In this document: positions 6,336 to 13,456 of the stretch, piece by piece
Layout of the letters: each line of letters begins with the position of its first letter
How positions within the stretch are numbered: position 1 is the first letter of the stretch
From: Flavobacteriales bacterium
GTDB taxonomy: Bacteria; Bacteroidota; Bacteroidia; Flavobacteriales; BACL11
Assembly (NCBI GenBank): GCA_012960835.1
Contig: DUAL01000176.1
Coordinates: 1 to 21,122, forward strand
Direction of reading: 5' to 3'
DNA: 21,122 nt
Made by a program: the position numbers and the translations under genes
Notes under the pieces: generated by a model
Databases searched by the model: none
What the model was told of the DNA's origin: nothing
The model's input: the letters and a program-made list of their open reading frames with translations, nothing else

Positions 6336-7043
6336 TTTTGCAAGAAGTAAGAAAATCGTAGGTTTTTTTTGAATATCCAATTTTGTATTTTTCCACTCTT
6401 CAATGGTTTTTGTTTTTATATTTTCTGATGAAAGAGTGATATTAGTTGCAATACAAAGCCGTGCCTTATTACTGCTATTTTTGATAATGGCATCAAGTAG
6501 TTGGTGATTTCTATAAGGTGTTTCCATAAAAATTTGGGTCTGATTCTCTTTTCTGGAATTACTTTCCATTTGCTTTATTTTTCTTTCCCTTTCTTTTTTA
6601 TCGATTGGTAAATAACCATGAAAAACAAAGTTTTGTCCGTTAAGCCCAGACGCCATTAGTGCTAAAAAAATGGAGGATGGACCAACAAGAGGAATTACTT
6701 GAATCTGAAAATCGTGTGCATAAGCAACAATTTTTGAGCCCGGATCAGCAACGCACGGCAATCCTGCTTCTGAAATAACACCAACATCCTCACCATTTAA
6801 AATATGAGGAAGAAAATCTTCTTCCAAATTTAATCTATCATGCTTACCAAATGCATAAAAAGTACAATTATCAATATTTTTTTTCTTTTCTACTTTTCTA
6901 ATAAATCGCCTTGCCGAACGAATATTTTCTACAATAAAAACATTTATTTCTTTAATGTGATTGGTTATTGAGTTCGGAAGGGAAGCGTTTGCATCACTGT
7001 CACCAAGCAAAGAGGGAATAAGATATAACTTACCTTTTTTCAA
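6333..7043 (-). CDS. RsmI-like SAM-dependent methyltransferase (tetrapyrrole-methylase fold)
   Basis: The protein has 236 residues and the COG0313 core: GVISEAGLPCVADPGSKIV (88-106), PLVGPSSIFLALMASGLNGQNFVFHGYLP (118-146) and IFMETPYRNHQLLDAI (171-186). RsmI methylates the 2'-O of C1402 in 16S rRNA. The N-terminus departs from RsmI, however: the usual TPIGNLxD becomes IPSLLGDSD (9-17), and the usual EDTR becomes VENIRSARRFIRK (38-50). It therefore looks like the Bacteroidota paralogue found beside dnaA and not like RsmI itself, and its substrate is unknown. The start is TTG at 7043, overlapping the phosphatase stop by 14 bp; an in-frame stop a few codons upstream leaves no ATG option. The 3' end touches the terminator. 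Confidence 0.8.
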   Translation of the reverse strand: MKKGKLYLIPSLLGDSDANASLPNSITNHIKEINVFIVENIRSARRFIRKVEKKKNIDNCTFYAFGKHDRLNLEEDFLPHILNGEDVGVISEAGLPCVADPGSKIVAYAHDFQIQVIPLVGPSSIFLALMASGLNGQNFVFHGYLPIDKKERERKIKQMESNSRKENQTQIFMETPYRNHQLLDAIIKNSSNKARLCIATNITLSSENIKTKTIEEWKNTKLDIQKKPTIFLLLAK

Positions 7044-7488
7044 GTTTTTGAGTAATTATATCGCACGCCTCCTCTAACATTTCATACACATCTTGGAAAC
7101 CATTTTCGCCACCATAATAAGGGTCAGGAACAGATTGGAAAGATTTAGGATTGCTTTCATTTAAAATTACATCCACCTTATTTCTATCCTTTTTATCTCT
7201 TGCCAAAGAAATGATATTTGCGTAATTACTGCTATCCATGGCATAGATTTTATCAAATTTATCAAAGTCGTTAACGGAAAATTGCCTTGCTCTTTGAGAA
7301 GTTAAATCAATACCATATTTATTAGCAATTTCAATGGAACGAATATCGGGCTGTTCCCCAACATGATAGGCGGCTGTTCCTGCTGAATCTACCACAACAT
7401 CCAAATGATTTGTTTTAGCTTTTAATATACCTTCCGCTAGTGGGGAACGGCAAATATTACCTAAGCAAACCATTAAAATTTGGCTCAT
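7030..7488 (-). CDS. Low-molecular-weight protein tyrosine phosphatase
   Basis: A cytosolic phosphatase of 152 residues with the LMW-PTP P-loop CLGNICRS (8-15, Cys8 nucleophile and Arg14) and the general-acid motif DPYYGG (122-127, Asp122). It also has SAGTAAYHVGEQPDIRS (35-51), typical of the family. Members act on phosphotyrosine proteins, and in some systems they partner a tyrosine kinase for polysaccharide export or work as arsenate reductases. No kinase or polysaccharide gene is near, so its substrate is open. It sits 10 bp downstream of the dnaA stop and overlaps the methyltransferase. The dnaA, PTP, methyltransferase order is, to my knowledge, conserved in Flavobacteriia. Confidence 0.92.
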   Translation of the reverse strand: MSQILMVCLGNICRSPLAEGILKAKTNHLDVVVDSAGTAAYHVGEQPDIRSIEIANKYGIDLTSQRARQFSVNDFDKFDKIYAMDSSNYANIISLARDKKDRNKVDVILNESNPKSFQSVPDPYYGGENGFQDVYEMLEEACDIITQKLEKR

Positions 7489-7498
7489 GATTTAGGGG

Positions 7499-8929
7499 TT
7501 AAGCTAAAGAGAGTTTCTTTTCAATATCGATAATATACCCTTTGAATTGCTTATCGGTATCGGCCAAATTATTTACCGTTTTACAAGCGTGCAACACAGT
7601 GGCATGGTCTTTGTTTCCGCAATATTTACCAATCACTGCTAAAGAACTTTTTGTCATTTGCTTGGAAAAGAACATGGCTAATTGTCGGCATTGTACAATT
7701 TCTCTTTTTCGAGTTTTCGATTTCATAATATCGATAGGGATATCAAAATAATCGCAAACTACTTTTTGTATGTAGTCAATTGAAACTTCACGAACGGTGT
7801 TTTTCACGAATTTATCGAGCATGTTTTTTGCCAAATCAATTGTGATTTCTTTTTTGTTTAAAGAGGATTGTGCCAAAAGTGAAATAAGTGCACCCTCTAA
7901 TTCACGCACATTGGTTGTAATAGAATAAGCAATATATTCAATCACTTCATAAGGCATTTCAATGCCATCATTATGGATTTTCTTTTTCAAAATTGCCAAG
8001 CGAGTTTCTAAATCAGGAGCTTGTAAATCAGCAGATAATCCCCACTTAAATCTAGATAGCAATCTTTGTTCCATATCCACCATATCCACAGGAGCTTTGT
8101 CAGAGGTTAAGATAAGTTGTTTGCCATTTTGGTGCAGGTGATTAAAGATATGAAAAAATACATCTTGGGTTTTTTCCTTTCCACAGAAAAACTGAACATC
8201 ATCAATAATTAATACATCAATAGATTGGTAAAAATGAACAAAATCATTTTTTTTATTATCCATTATAGCATCTACAAATTGAGTTTGGAATTTATCAGCT
8301 GAAACATAAAGAACCGTTTTATCGGGAAATTGTTTTTTAATTTCAATACCGCTTGCATTGGCCAAATGTGTTTTTCCTAATCCTCCCTTACCATAAATAA
8401 GTAGTGGATTAAAAGATGTTCCGCTTGGTTTTTGCGCTACAGCATAAGCAGCTGAACGAGCCAATCGGTTACATTCTCCTTCCACAAATGAATCAAGTGT
8501 GTAAGAAGAATTTAGCTGAGGATCAATATTTATTTTCTGAAGCCCTGGAATAATAAAAGGATTTCTTATGGAAGTTTCGTTTAAATTAATCGGCATGCTA
8601 ACCGGATTATTTTTCAGAGGATTGCTATTGCTACTTGGAATCTTTGTAATATACGGCTTAGAGCCAGTAGAATTTTCAATGATGATATGGTATTCTAACT
8701 TCCCTTCTTTTCCTAATTCTTTCTTAATTGTTTTTTTGATGAGCGTAATATAATGCTGTTCGAGCCATTCATAAAAAAATTGACTTGGGACTTGAATGGT
8801 AAGTATATTTCCTTTAACTGCAACAGGCACTATTGGCTTAAACCACATTTTAAAATTTTGATAACTTACATTGTCTTGTATGACTGTTAAGCACTTTTTC
8901 CAAATTTCCTCACAAGACCGTTTTGTCAT
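7499..8929 (-). CDS. dnaA: Chromosomal replication initiator protein DnaA
   Basis: The protein has 476 residues and four domains. Domain I (about 1-85) carries the FKMWFKPIVP and FFYEWLEQHY helices used for self-association and helicase loading. Domain II (about 86-140) is a Ser/Asn/Pro-rich linker. The AAA+ domain (about 141-355) has Walker A YGKGGLGKTH (179-188), Walker B LIIDDVQFF (240-248), sensor I LILTSD (272-277), the box VII arginine-finger region RLLSRFKWGL (289-298) and sensor II NVRELEGAL (340-348). The domain IV helix-turn-helix has the DnaA signature NKDHATVLHACKTV (439-452). It is the first gene of a three-gene operon. The 185-bp upstream gap is AT-rich but shows no convincing DnaA-box cluster, so whether the origin is here cannot be settled. 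Confidence 0.98.
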   Translation of the reverse strand: MTKRSCEEIWKKCLTVIQDNVSYQNFKMWFKPIVPVAVKGNILTIQVPSQFFYEWLEQHYITLIKKTIKKELGKEGKLEYHIIIENSTGSKPYITKIPSSNSNPLKNNPVSMPINLNETSIRNPFIIPGLQKINIDPQLNSSYTLDSFVEGECNRLARSAAYAVAQKPSGTSFNPLLIYGKGGLGKTHLANASGIEIKKQFPDKTVLYVSADKFQTQFVDAIMDNKKNDFVHFYQSIDVLIIDDVQFFCGKEKTQDVFFHIFNHLHQNGKQLILTSDKAPVDMVDMEQRLLSRFKWGLSADLQAPDLETRLAILKKKIHNDGIEMPYEVIEYIAYSITTNVRELEGALISLLAQSSLNKKEITIDLAKNMLDKFVKNTVREVSIDYIQKVVCDYFDIPIDIMKSKTRKREIVQCRQLAMFFSKQMTKSSLAVIGKYCGNKDHATVLHACKTVNNLADTDKQFKGYIIDIEKKLSLA

Positions 8930-9114
8930 TTTTGGTGGTTTTAGTTTTCTTTGTTTTGAGTTTTTTTGTTAAGTCGTAAAATCTACCTTTTGATAAATTG
9001 TTGAGCAAATATTAAAACAATTTTGTTATAAAAAAAGTTTTTTAGCACTTGACTTTTATTTATTTTTTACATGTCAAACATTATCAGTTTAGAGCACAAA
9101 ATAATTTATTTTTT
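8930..9114. other. AT-rich gap upstream of dnaA
   Basis: This 185-bp gap holds several A/T runs and two minus-strand near-matches to the -7 element in TA-N3-TTTG form (9006-9014 and 9075-9083). Either could start dnaA transcription. One degenerate 7/9 match to the DnaA box (8988-8996) is no more than expected in such AT-rich DNA. No gene or hairpin terminator was recognised. Confidence 0.4.
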
Positions 9115-10038
9115 TTAGCTCCATTTTTGCTCATTTTTTACACAAATTGAGGCTCCAAAAAAGTTTTTTATAACTTTTTTCTGACTGAAAAAGTAGTCTA
9201 TTTGGCCAACTTTAATGCCAGCCCAACCCACTTGTGCAATTAACACTTCATTTTGCTCACTGTTTAATTTTAAAATTGGCTGATTCAAAAATGTATGGGT
9301 ATGCCCACCAATAATTAAATCAATATTTTTTGTATTCTCTGCTAGGTTAAGATCATCTATTTTTTGCTCTTTGTATTTAAATCCCAAATGCGAAAGACAA
9401 ATAACCAAATCACAGCCCAACTCATTTCTTAAATGATTGGCATAGTAATTGCTTTTAGCAATTGGATTGTTATATATTGTATTGCCATACAATGCTTTAG
9501 GCACCAATCCATTTAGCTCAATTCCAACGCCAAACACCCCAATTTTAATACCTCCTTTTTCAAACACTTTATAGGGCTTAAATTGCCCATTTAAAAGGGT
9601 ATCAGAAAAGTCGTAATTAGAACACAAAAACGGAAACTTAGCATGAGGTAATTGCTTATAAATCCCGTCCAACCCATTATCAAAATCATGATTACCAATG
9701 GTTGCTGCATCATACTGCATTTCACTCATTAGCTTAAATTCTAGCTCTCCGCCATAAAAGTTAAAATAGGGCGTTCCCTGGAAAATATCACCAGCATCCA
9801 ACAGTAAAACATGCTCATTTTCTTGTCGTATTTTTTTAATAAGTGTTGCCCTTTGCGCCATTCCACCAAGCCCTTTATTTCTTCCACTTGTAAAGGGATG
9901 GATATGGCTGTGCATGTCATTAGTATGTAAAATAGTGAGTTTTATTAAATCATTATTAGCAAACAATTCATTTGGAAGCATGCTAAATCCTAATGCAACA
10001 AAGCCAGCTTTTTTTATAAAATTTCTTCTACTCTTCAT
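9115..10038 (-). CDS. Exported metallophosphatase (5'-nucleotidase catalytic half)
   Basis: The protein has 307 residues. The N-terminus MKSRRNFIKKAGFVALGF has a twin-arginine-like signal (SRRNFIKK), so export may be by Tat. The calcineurin-like domain carries the complete di-metal set: LTILHTNDMHSH (34-45; D41, H43), DAGDIFQGTPYF (81-92; D84), IGNHDFDNG (114-122; N116, H117), SHLG (H217) and GGHTHTF (244-250; H246, H248). This is the catalytic domain of UshA/5'-nucleotidase enzymes, which hydrolyse extracytoplasmic nucleotides or UDP-sugars. The protein stops without the C-terminal substrate-binding domain, which is encoded by the upstream gene overlapping it by 11 bp. The two presumably act together, although related SoxB-type or 2',3'-cyclic phosphodiesterase activities are not excluded. 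Confidence 0.9.
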   Translation of the reverse strand: MKSRRNFIKKAGFVALGFSMLPNELFANNDLIKLTILHTNDMHSHIHPFTSGRNKGLGGMAQRATLIKKIRQENEHVLLLDAGDIFQGTPYFNFYGGELEFKLMSEMQYDAATIGNHDFDNGLDGIYKQLPHAKFPFLCSNYDFSDTLLNGQFKPYKVFEKGGIKIGVFGVGIELNGLVPKALYGNTIYNNPIAKSNYYANHLRNELGCDLVICLSHLGFKYKEQKIDDLNLAENTKNIDLIIGGHTHTFLNQPILKLNSEQNEVLIAQVGWAGIKVGQIDYFFSQKKVIKNFFGASICVKNEQKWS

Positions 10039-10747
10039 TGTAAGTGGTTAATCTCTGATCTAATTTAGATGTAATGGTATCTTGCAAAACACAATAATTA
10101 ATAATAGCATCTCTTAGTTTTATGCCAACTTTTATTTGCTCTTTATCTTTAAAAAACCACATTTTATCGCCACCATTTGCTAAATAATCAGTAGTAAGGA
10201 CTCTTATTTTATCACCTCTATTAAAATTAATAGCTGAAGGATAATCAGCACTTAAATGTCCTGTAAAATCCTTCTCTATTTTCATTCCAGAAAAAGGCTC
10301 TCCACCTCTAGATATTAAATAATCAACAAGCCCAACAAATGAGGTTTCATCTAATTCCAGAATAACCAATTCATTTTCAAAAGGCATAAGTTTATAAATA
10401 TCCCCTCTTGTAATTTCTCCTTTGGGTAAAATTGAGCGTAATCCACCATTGTTCATTACACAAATATCTACCAAGTTGGCATACTGTTGCAAACATAAAT
10501 CGCAAACAAAGTTCCCTAATAAACTTTCAGGCCTTCCTTTTGTCATTTCCACTTTAGAAATACATAAAACATCATTCATCAGAGAATCAATTTTGATTTT
10601 ATAAGGAGCAATCATAGCGATAATGGTACTATCATTTTCTGCTTTTACATCATAAATACTTTCGGAATGCGATTGTAAATTGTATTGAACAGAACAAGAG
10701 GCAAGTAAAAACGCTACTAAATATATAAGATATGTTCTCCACTTCAT
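10028..10747 (-). CDS. Lipoprotein with 5'-nucleotidase C-terminal domain
   Basis: The protein has 239 residues. A lipoprotein signal peptide ends in lipobox LASC (15-18, lipidated Cys18). The mature protein is a stand-alone 5'-nucleotidase C-terminal domain: SLLGNFVCDLCLQQYA (75-90), DICVMNNGGLRSILPKGEITRGDIYKLMPFENEL (94-127) and VLTTDYLANGGDKM (183-196). In UshA-type enzymes this domain binds the nucleoside through stacked aromatic residues and rotates onto the metal domain. Here it precedes the metal domain as a separate gene and overlaps it by 11 bp. The promoter-like TAATATTG on the minus strand (10755-10762) ends 7 bp before the ATG. Membrane attachment of only this partner suggests it tethers the complex. 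Confidence 0.88.
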   Translation of the reverse strand: MKWRTYLIYLVAFLLASCSVQYNLQSHSESIYDVKAENDSTIIAMIAPYKIKIDSLMNDVLCISKVEMTKGRPESLLGNFVCDLCLQQYANLVDICVMNNGGLRSILPKGEITRGDIYKLMPFENELVILELDETSFVGLVDYLISRGGEPFSGMKIEKDFTGHLSADYPSAINFNRGDKIRVLTTDYLANGGDKMWFFKDKEQIKVGIKLRDAIINYCVLQDTITSKLDQRLTTYNEE

Positions 10748-10754
10748 TTCGCTA

Positions 10755-10762
10755 CAATATTA
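10755..10762 (-). promoter_or_regulatory. Near-consensus -7 element of the 5'-nucleotidase operon
   Basis: Minus-strand TAATATTG differs from TAnnTTTG at one position and ends 7 bp before the start codon at 10747, implying a very short leader. A similar one-mismatch element, TATTATTG, faces the other way at 10783-10790. Confidence 0.3.
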
Positions 10763-10782
10763 AGAAATAAAATTATTGTGTG

Positions 10783-10790
10783 TATTATTG
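10783..10790 (+). promoter_or_regulatory. Near-consensus -7 element of the thioesterase gene
   Basis: TATTATTG differs from TAnnTTTG at one position and ends 4 bp before the ATG at 10795. If used, it rules out a GTG start at 10780, because the GTG would lie upstream of the transcript start. Confidence 0.3.
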
Positions 10791-10794
10791 CGGT

Positions 10795-11205
10795 ATGTAT
10801 TCTTTCGAAACAAAAGTTAGGGTAAGGTATGGCGAAACCGACCAAATGGGATTTGTTTATTATGGCGTTTTTGCACAATACTTTGAGATTGGGCGTGTTG
10901 AACTTTTACGATCATTAGGTATTAGTTATAAAAAACTAGAAGAAAAAGGTTACTTTCTACCAGTTGTAAATTTTGAAATTCAGTATAAAAAGCCAGCACT
11001 TTATGATGATGAACTGACTATCAAAACAACTATAAAACAGTTGCCATCTGCACGAATTACTTTTTATTATGAAACTTATAATGCAGAGGATATTTTATTA
11101 AATACGGGAAAGGTGGTTCTGGTTTTTGTAGAAAAAACTACCAAAAAGCCTTGTCCGCCTCCAGCTTTAATAATGGACAAACTAAAGAAAAAATTAGAAA
11201 GCTAG
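10795..11205 (+). CDS. Hotdog-fold acyl-CoA thioesterase (YbgC/FadM-like)
   Basis: The protein has 136 residues from ATG at 10795. An in-frame GTG at 10780 would add five residues (MYYCG) but seems less likely, because the family begins shortly before the VRVRYGETD motif. The 4HBT signature RYGETDQMGFVYYGVFAQYFE, with the presumed catalytic Asp16, is followed by the long helix (GRVELLRSLGISYKKLEEKG) and the strand VNFEIQYKKPALYDDELTI. Members hydrolyse acyl-CoA thioesters in the cytosol; substrate length cannot be read from sequence. The gene is divergent from the 5'-nucleotidase operon and converges with the membrane-protein gene, with the two stop codons overlapping in the single tetramer CTAG (11202-11205). 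Confidence 0.88.
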   Translation: MYSFETKVRVRYGETDQMGFVYYGVFAQYFEIGRVELLRSLGISYKKLEEKGYFLPVVNFEIQYKKPALYDDELTIKTTIKQLPSARITFYYETYNAEDILLNTGKVVLVFVEKTTKKPCPPPALIMDKLKKKLES

Positions 11206-11795
11206 AATGGTTTATTCGCTTTAACTTTACTAAAAGATTTTACCAAAAGACAAATAATGAGGACTTCTACAACTACAAGTAGATAATGGAGGTTATATAC
11301 TTGGATCTGATTATCTATAATACCAAATCGATATTCTAATACCTTATAAAATAAGAATGAAATAGCCAAGCCAATTAAATATCCTGCTTGTTTAGCAACA
11401 TCCACAAAGGTTAAAATTTTATCTTTTTTCAGGGCTAAAGTTTCTGCCCTTACCAAATAGGATCCAAATACAAAAGACAATTGATATCCTATATAAATCA
11501 TTAAAGCAGTTTGGTAACTATAAGAAAAAAGGAGAAAATAAACAACCATAGCCAAAAGCACCAATTCCACAAATAAGGAGATTCGAAAAAAGTAATGATT
11601 GTTAAGAATCTTAGCATAAAACATAGCAACAACAAGCATAAGAGCTGCCAAAACAATACCTCCTAAAGAATAGACAGAAGGAGATAAAGGAGTATAAATA
11701 ATAAATATACTTCCAACAGAAATTCCTGTGAATAATGAATTGAAGAATTTATAACTAATAAATGCTCTGTGATTTATTTTTAATGTGTCGAGCAT
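11202..11795 (-). CDS. Six-helix integral membrane protein of unknown function
   Basis: The protein has 197 residues and I do not recognise the family with confidence. Six hydrophobic segments can be drawn at about 16-36, 42-64, 68-90, 94-114, 136-153 and 167-188, separated by short loops. A charged loop ETLALKKDKILTFVDVAKQ (117-135) lies between helices 4 and 5. The layout resembles one six-helix half of a major facilitator transporter, but the sugar- and drug-transporter motifs (such as GxLaDrxGrr) are not obvious. It starts 9 bp downstream of the GAPDH stop on the same strand, so it is very likely co-transcribed with it. Whether it links to triose-phosphate metabolism is a guess. Its 3' end overlaps the thioesterase stop. 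Confidence 0.7.
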   Translation of the reverse strand: MLDTLKINHRAFISYKFFNSLFTGISVGSIFIIYTPLSPSVYSLGGIVLAALMLVVAMFYAKILNNHYFFRISLFVELVLLAMVVYFLLFSYSYQTALMIYIGYQLSFVFGSYLVRAETLALKKDKILTFVDVAKQAGYLIGLAISFLFYKVLEYRFGIIDNQIQVYNLHYLLVVVEVLIICLLVKSFSKVKANKPF

Positions 11796-11804
11796 TATAT
11801 AATT

Positions 11805-13244
11805 CTAATAATAAGTTAACCTTCTAACTTTAGCAATTAGTTTTGCCAAACGGATTACTTGTTTGGTATAGCCAAACTCATTGTCGTACCAAACATAAAG
11901 CACAACATCCTTCCCTTCATCCGTTACAATGGTAGCGTTGCTATCAAATACCGAGCAACAAGAGTCTCCAATAATATCAGTAGATACTAATTCAGGATCT
12001 ACTTGATAATGAATTTGATTTACCAAATTACCGTTAAGTGCTGCATCACACATAGTAGCATTCATATCCTCAACTGAAGTAGTATTATTCAAACTCAGTT
12101 TGAGGATGGCTAAGGATACATTTGGTGTAGGAACTCGTACTGCATTTGCTGAAAGTTTCCCTGCTAATGACGGAATTACTTTAGTTACTGCATTTCCTGC
12201 TCCTGTTGAGGTGATTACCATATTAAGGGCTGCTGAACGCCCTCTTCTTGGTTTTTTGTGCATATTATCCAATAAGTTTTGGTCATTAGTATAAGAGTGA
12301 ACGGTTTCTAAATGTCCTTTCTCTACACCATATTTATTTTCAACAATATGTAAAATGGGTGCAATACAATTGGTAGTACAAGATGCAGCAGAGAAAATAT
12401 CAGTATTATTAATATCTAATTCTTTGGAGTTTATTCCATACACAATATTTGGGATCCCTTTTCCAGGGGCAGTTAATAAAACTTTACTGACTCCTGTTGC
12501 TTTTAAATGGCGCGATAATGCTTCTTTATCCGTAAAAGCACCTGTGTTGTCTATTAGTAATGCATTATCAATTCCGTGTTCCGTATAGTCAATATCTTCC
12601 GGGTTTCCTCCATCAATAAATTTGATTTGTTGTCCGTTTACAACAATTGAACTGTTAGCCAGGTCAACATCAACTACTCCTTTAAATGCTCCATGTACCG
12701 AGTCATTTCTTAAAAGGTCAGCTCTTTTGATAATTTGAGCATCTGTTAATTTTCTTACAACAATTGCTTTCAATCGTAATTGCTGTCCTTTTCCTGCTTG
12801 TTTTATCAATTCTCTAGCGGCTAATCTTCCAATTCTACCAAAGCCATAAAGAATCACATCTTTTGGAGCAAATCTTGAATTATCAGCACTTAACATAGCG
12901 CTTAATTTTTCGCTTAAAAATGCATTGGCATCAATTGCACCGCTTTCCAAAAATTCTGCTGAAAGCAATCCTATATCTAATTTTGATGGTGCTAAGTCCA
13001 TTTTAAGCATTTCATTAGCTAGTGTAGCAGCAGTTGTCACATCTGTTTTTCGTTTTACAACATTATTGGCATACGCAAAAAAGTTCATCAATTCTGACAC
13101 GCCAATTTCGAGCAGCTGATTTCTAAAAAGCACCAGTTCAATTCCTTTGTCGTACATCAAAGTACCTACTGAATTTAATAAATCAATTCCTGCTTTTTCT
13201 TGTTTTACCCAATCGTTCAATTTCGTTTCATAAGATGATGACAT
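11805..13244 (-). CDS. gap: Long-form glyceraldehyde-3-phosphate dehydrogenase
   Basis: The protein has 479 residues, against about 335 for ordinary GAPDH. The excess is an N-terminal, mostly helical extension of about 127 residues. The Rossmann entry is YGFGRIGR (133-140). The catalytic domain has SAASCTTNCIAPI (285-297) with nucleophile Cys289, HSYTNDQNLLD (316-326) with His316, the phosphate-binding region RRGRSAALNMVITSTGAGNA (333-352), and WYDNEFGYTKQ (452-462). At the end of the second Rossmann strand, where NAD enzymes carry Asp (VND-LTD), this protein reads VVRK-LTD (162-168), placing Lys at the NAD-selecting Asp and Arg just before it. By analogy this favours NADP(H), which would suit a gluconeogenic or biosynthetic role. 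Long GAPDHs of this length are known in Bacteroidota and some Gammaproteobacteria. It is the first gene of an operon with the membrane protein. Confidence 0.93.
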   Translation of the reverse strand: MSSSYETKLNDWVKQEKAGIDLLNSVGTLMYDKGIELVLFRNQLLEIGVSELMNFFAYANNVVKRKTDVTTAATLANEMLKMDLAPSKLDIGLLSAEFLESGAIDANAFLSEKLSAMLSADNSRFAPKDVILYGFGRIGRLAARELIKQAGKGQQLRLKAIVVRKLTDAQIIKRADLLRNDSVHGAFKGVVDVDLANSSIVVNGQQIKFIDGGNPEDIDYTEHGIDNALLIDNTGAFTDKEALSRHLKATGVSKVLLTAPGKGIPNIVYGINSKELDINNTDIFSAASCTTNCIAPILHIVENKYGVEKGHLETVHSYTNDQNLLDNMHKKPRRGRSAALNMVITSTGAGNAVTKVIPSLAGKLSANAVRVPTPNVSLAILKLSLNNTTSVEDMNATMCDAALNGNLVNQIHYQVDPELVSTDIIGDSCCSVFDSNATIVTDEGKDVVLYVWYDNEFGYTKQVIRLAKLIAKVRRLTYY

Positions 13245-13275
13245 GCGTTTTATTTTTTTGATTATAAAATTGCTG

Positions 13276-13283
13276 CAAAAATA
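13276..13283 (-). promoter_or_regulatory. -7 promoter element of GAPDH
   Basis: Minus-strand TATTTTTG matches TAnnTTTG exactly and lies 31 bp upstream of the GAPDH start codon, the same spacing as at ndk. Confidence 0.45.
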
Positions 13284-13347
13284 GATATTCTGCTGAAAAA
13301 GCGAGTGCTTTTTTAATAGTATTTCTTCTGCTTTTTGACAGAAGTAG

Positions 13348-13372
13348 TCAGGAGTCAGAATTCAGGAGTCAG
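13348..13372. repeat. Direct repeat TCAGGAGTCAG x2
   Basis: Two exact 11-bp copies (13348-13358 and 13362-13372) are separated by AAT. Both sit in the 212-bp gap between divergent GAPDH and dapF, upstream of a separate heptamer repeat. No coding potential was seen. Confidence 0.75.
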
Positions 13373-13413
13373 TAGCTTGGATTTTATAAACTTGTAAATT
13401 CTATTATTCTGAA

Positions 13414-13438
13414 TACTGTCTACTGTTTACTGTTTACT
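13414..13438. repeat. Heptamer tandem repeat TACTGTY
   Basis: TACTGTC, TACTGTT and TACTGTT, followed by the partial unit TACT, run head to tail, ending about 20 bp before the dapF ATG. The array sits where the dapF promoter should be. The downstream TACTTTTA (13445-13452) is a one-mismatch candidate -7 element. Confidence 0.75.
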
Positions 13439-13456
13439 TTTTCTTACTTTTACCAA

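Noticed and set aside
8073..8090. Two tandem near-matches to the DnaA box (ATATCCACC, ATATCCACA) inside dnaA
   Set aside because: They are produced by the repeated codons for Val-Asp-Met-Val-Asp-Met in the protein, so coding constraint explains them.
8930..9114. oriC with DnaA-box cluster upstream of dnaA
   Set aside because: Only one 7/9 match to the DnaA box was found in very AT-rich DNA, which is not above chance.
10780..10794. GTG start adding five residues to the thioesterase
   Set aside because: ATG at 10795 gives the family-typical N-terminus, and the candidate promoter element overlaps the extra codons.
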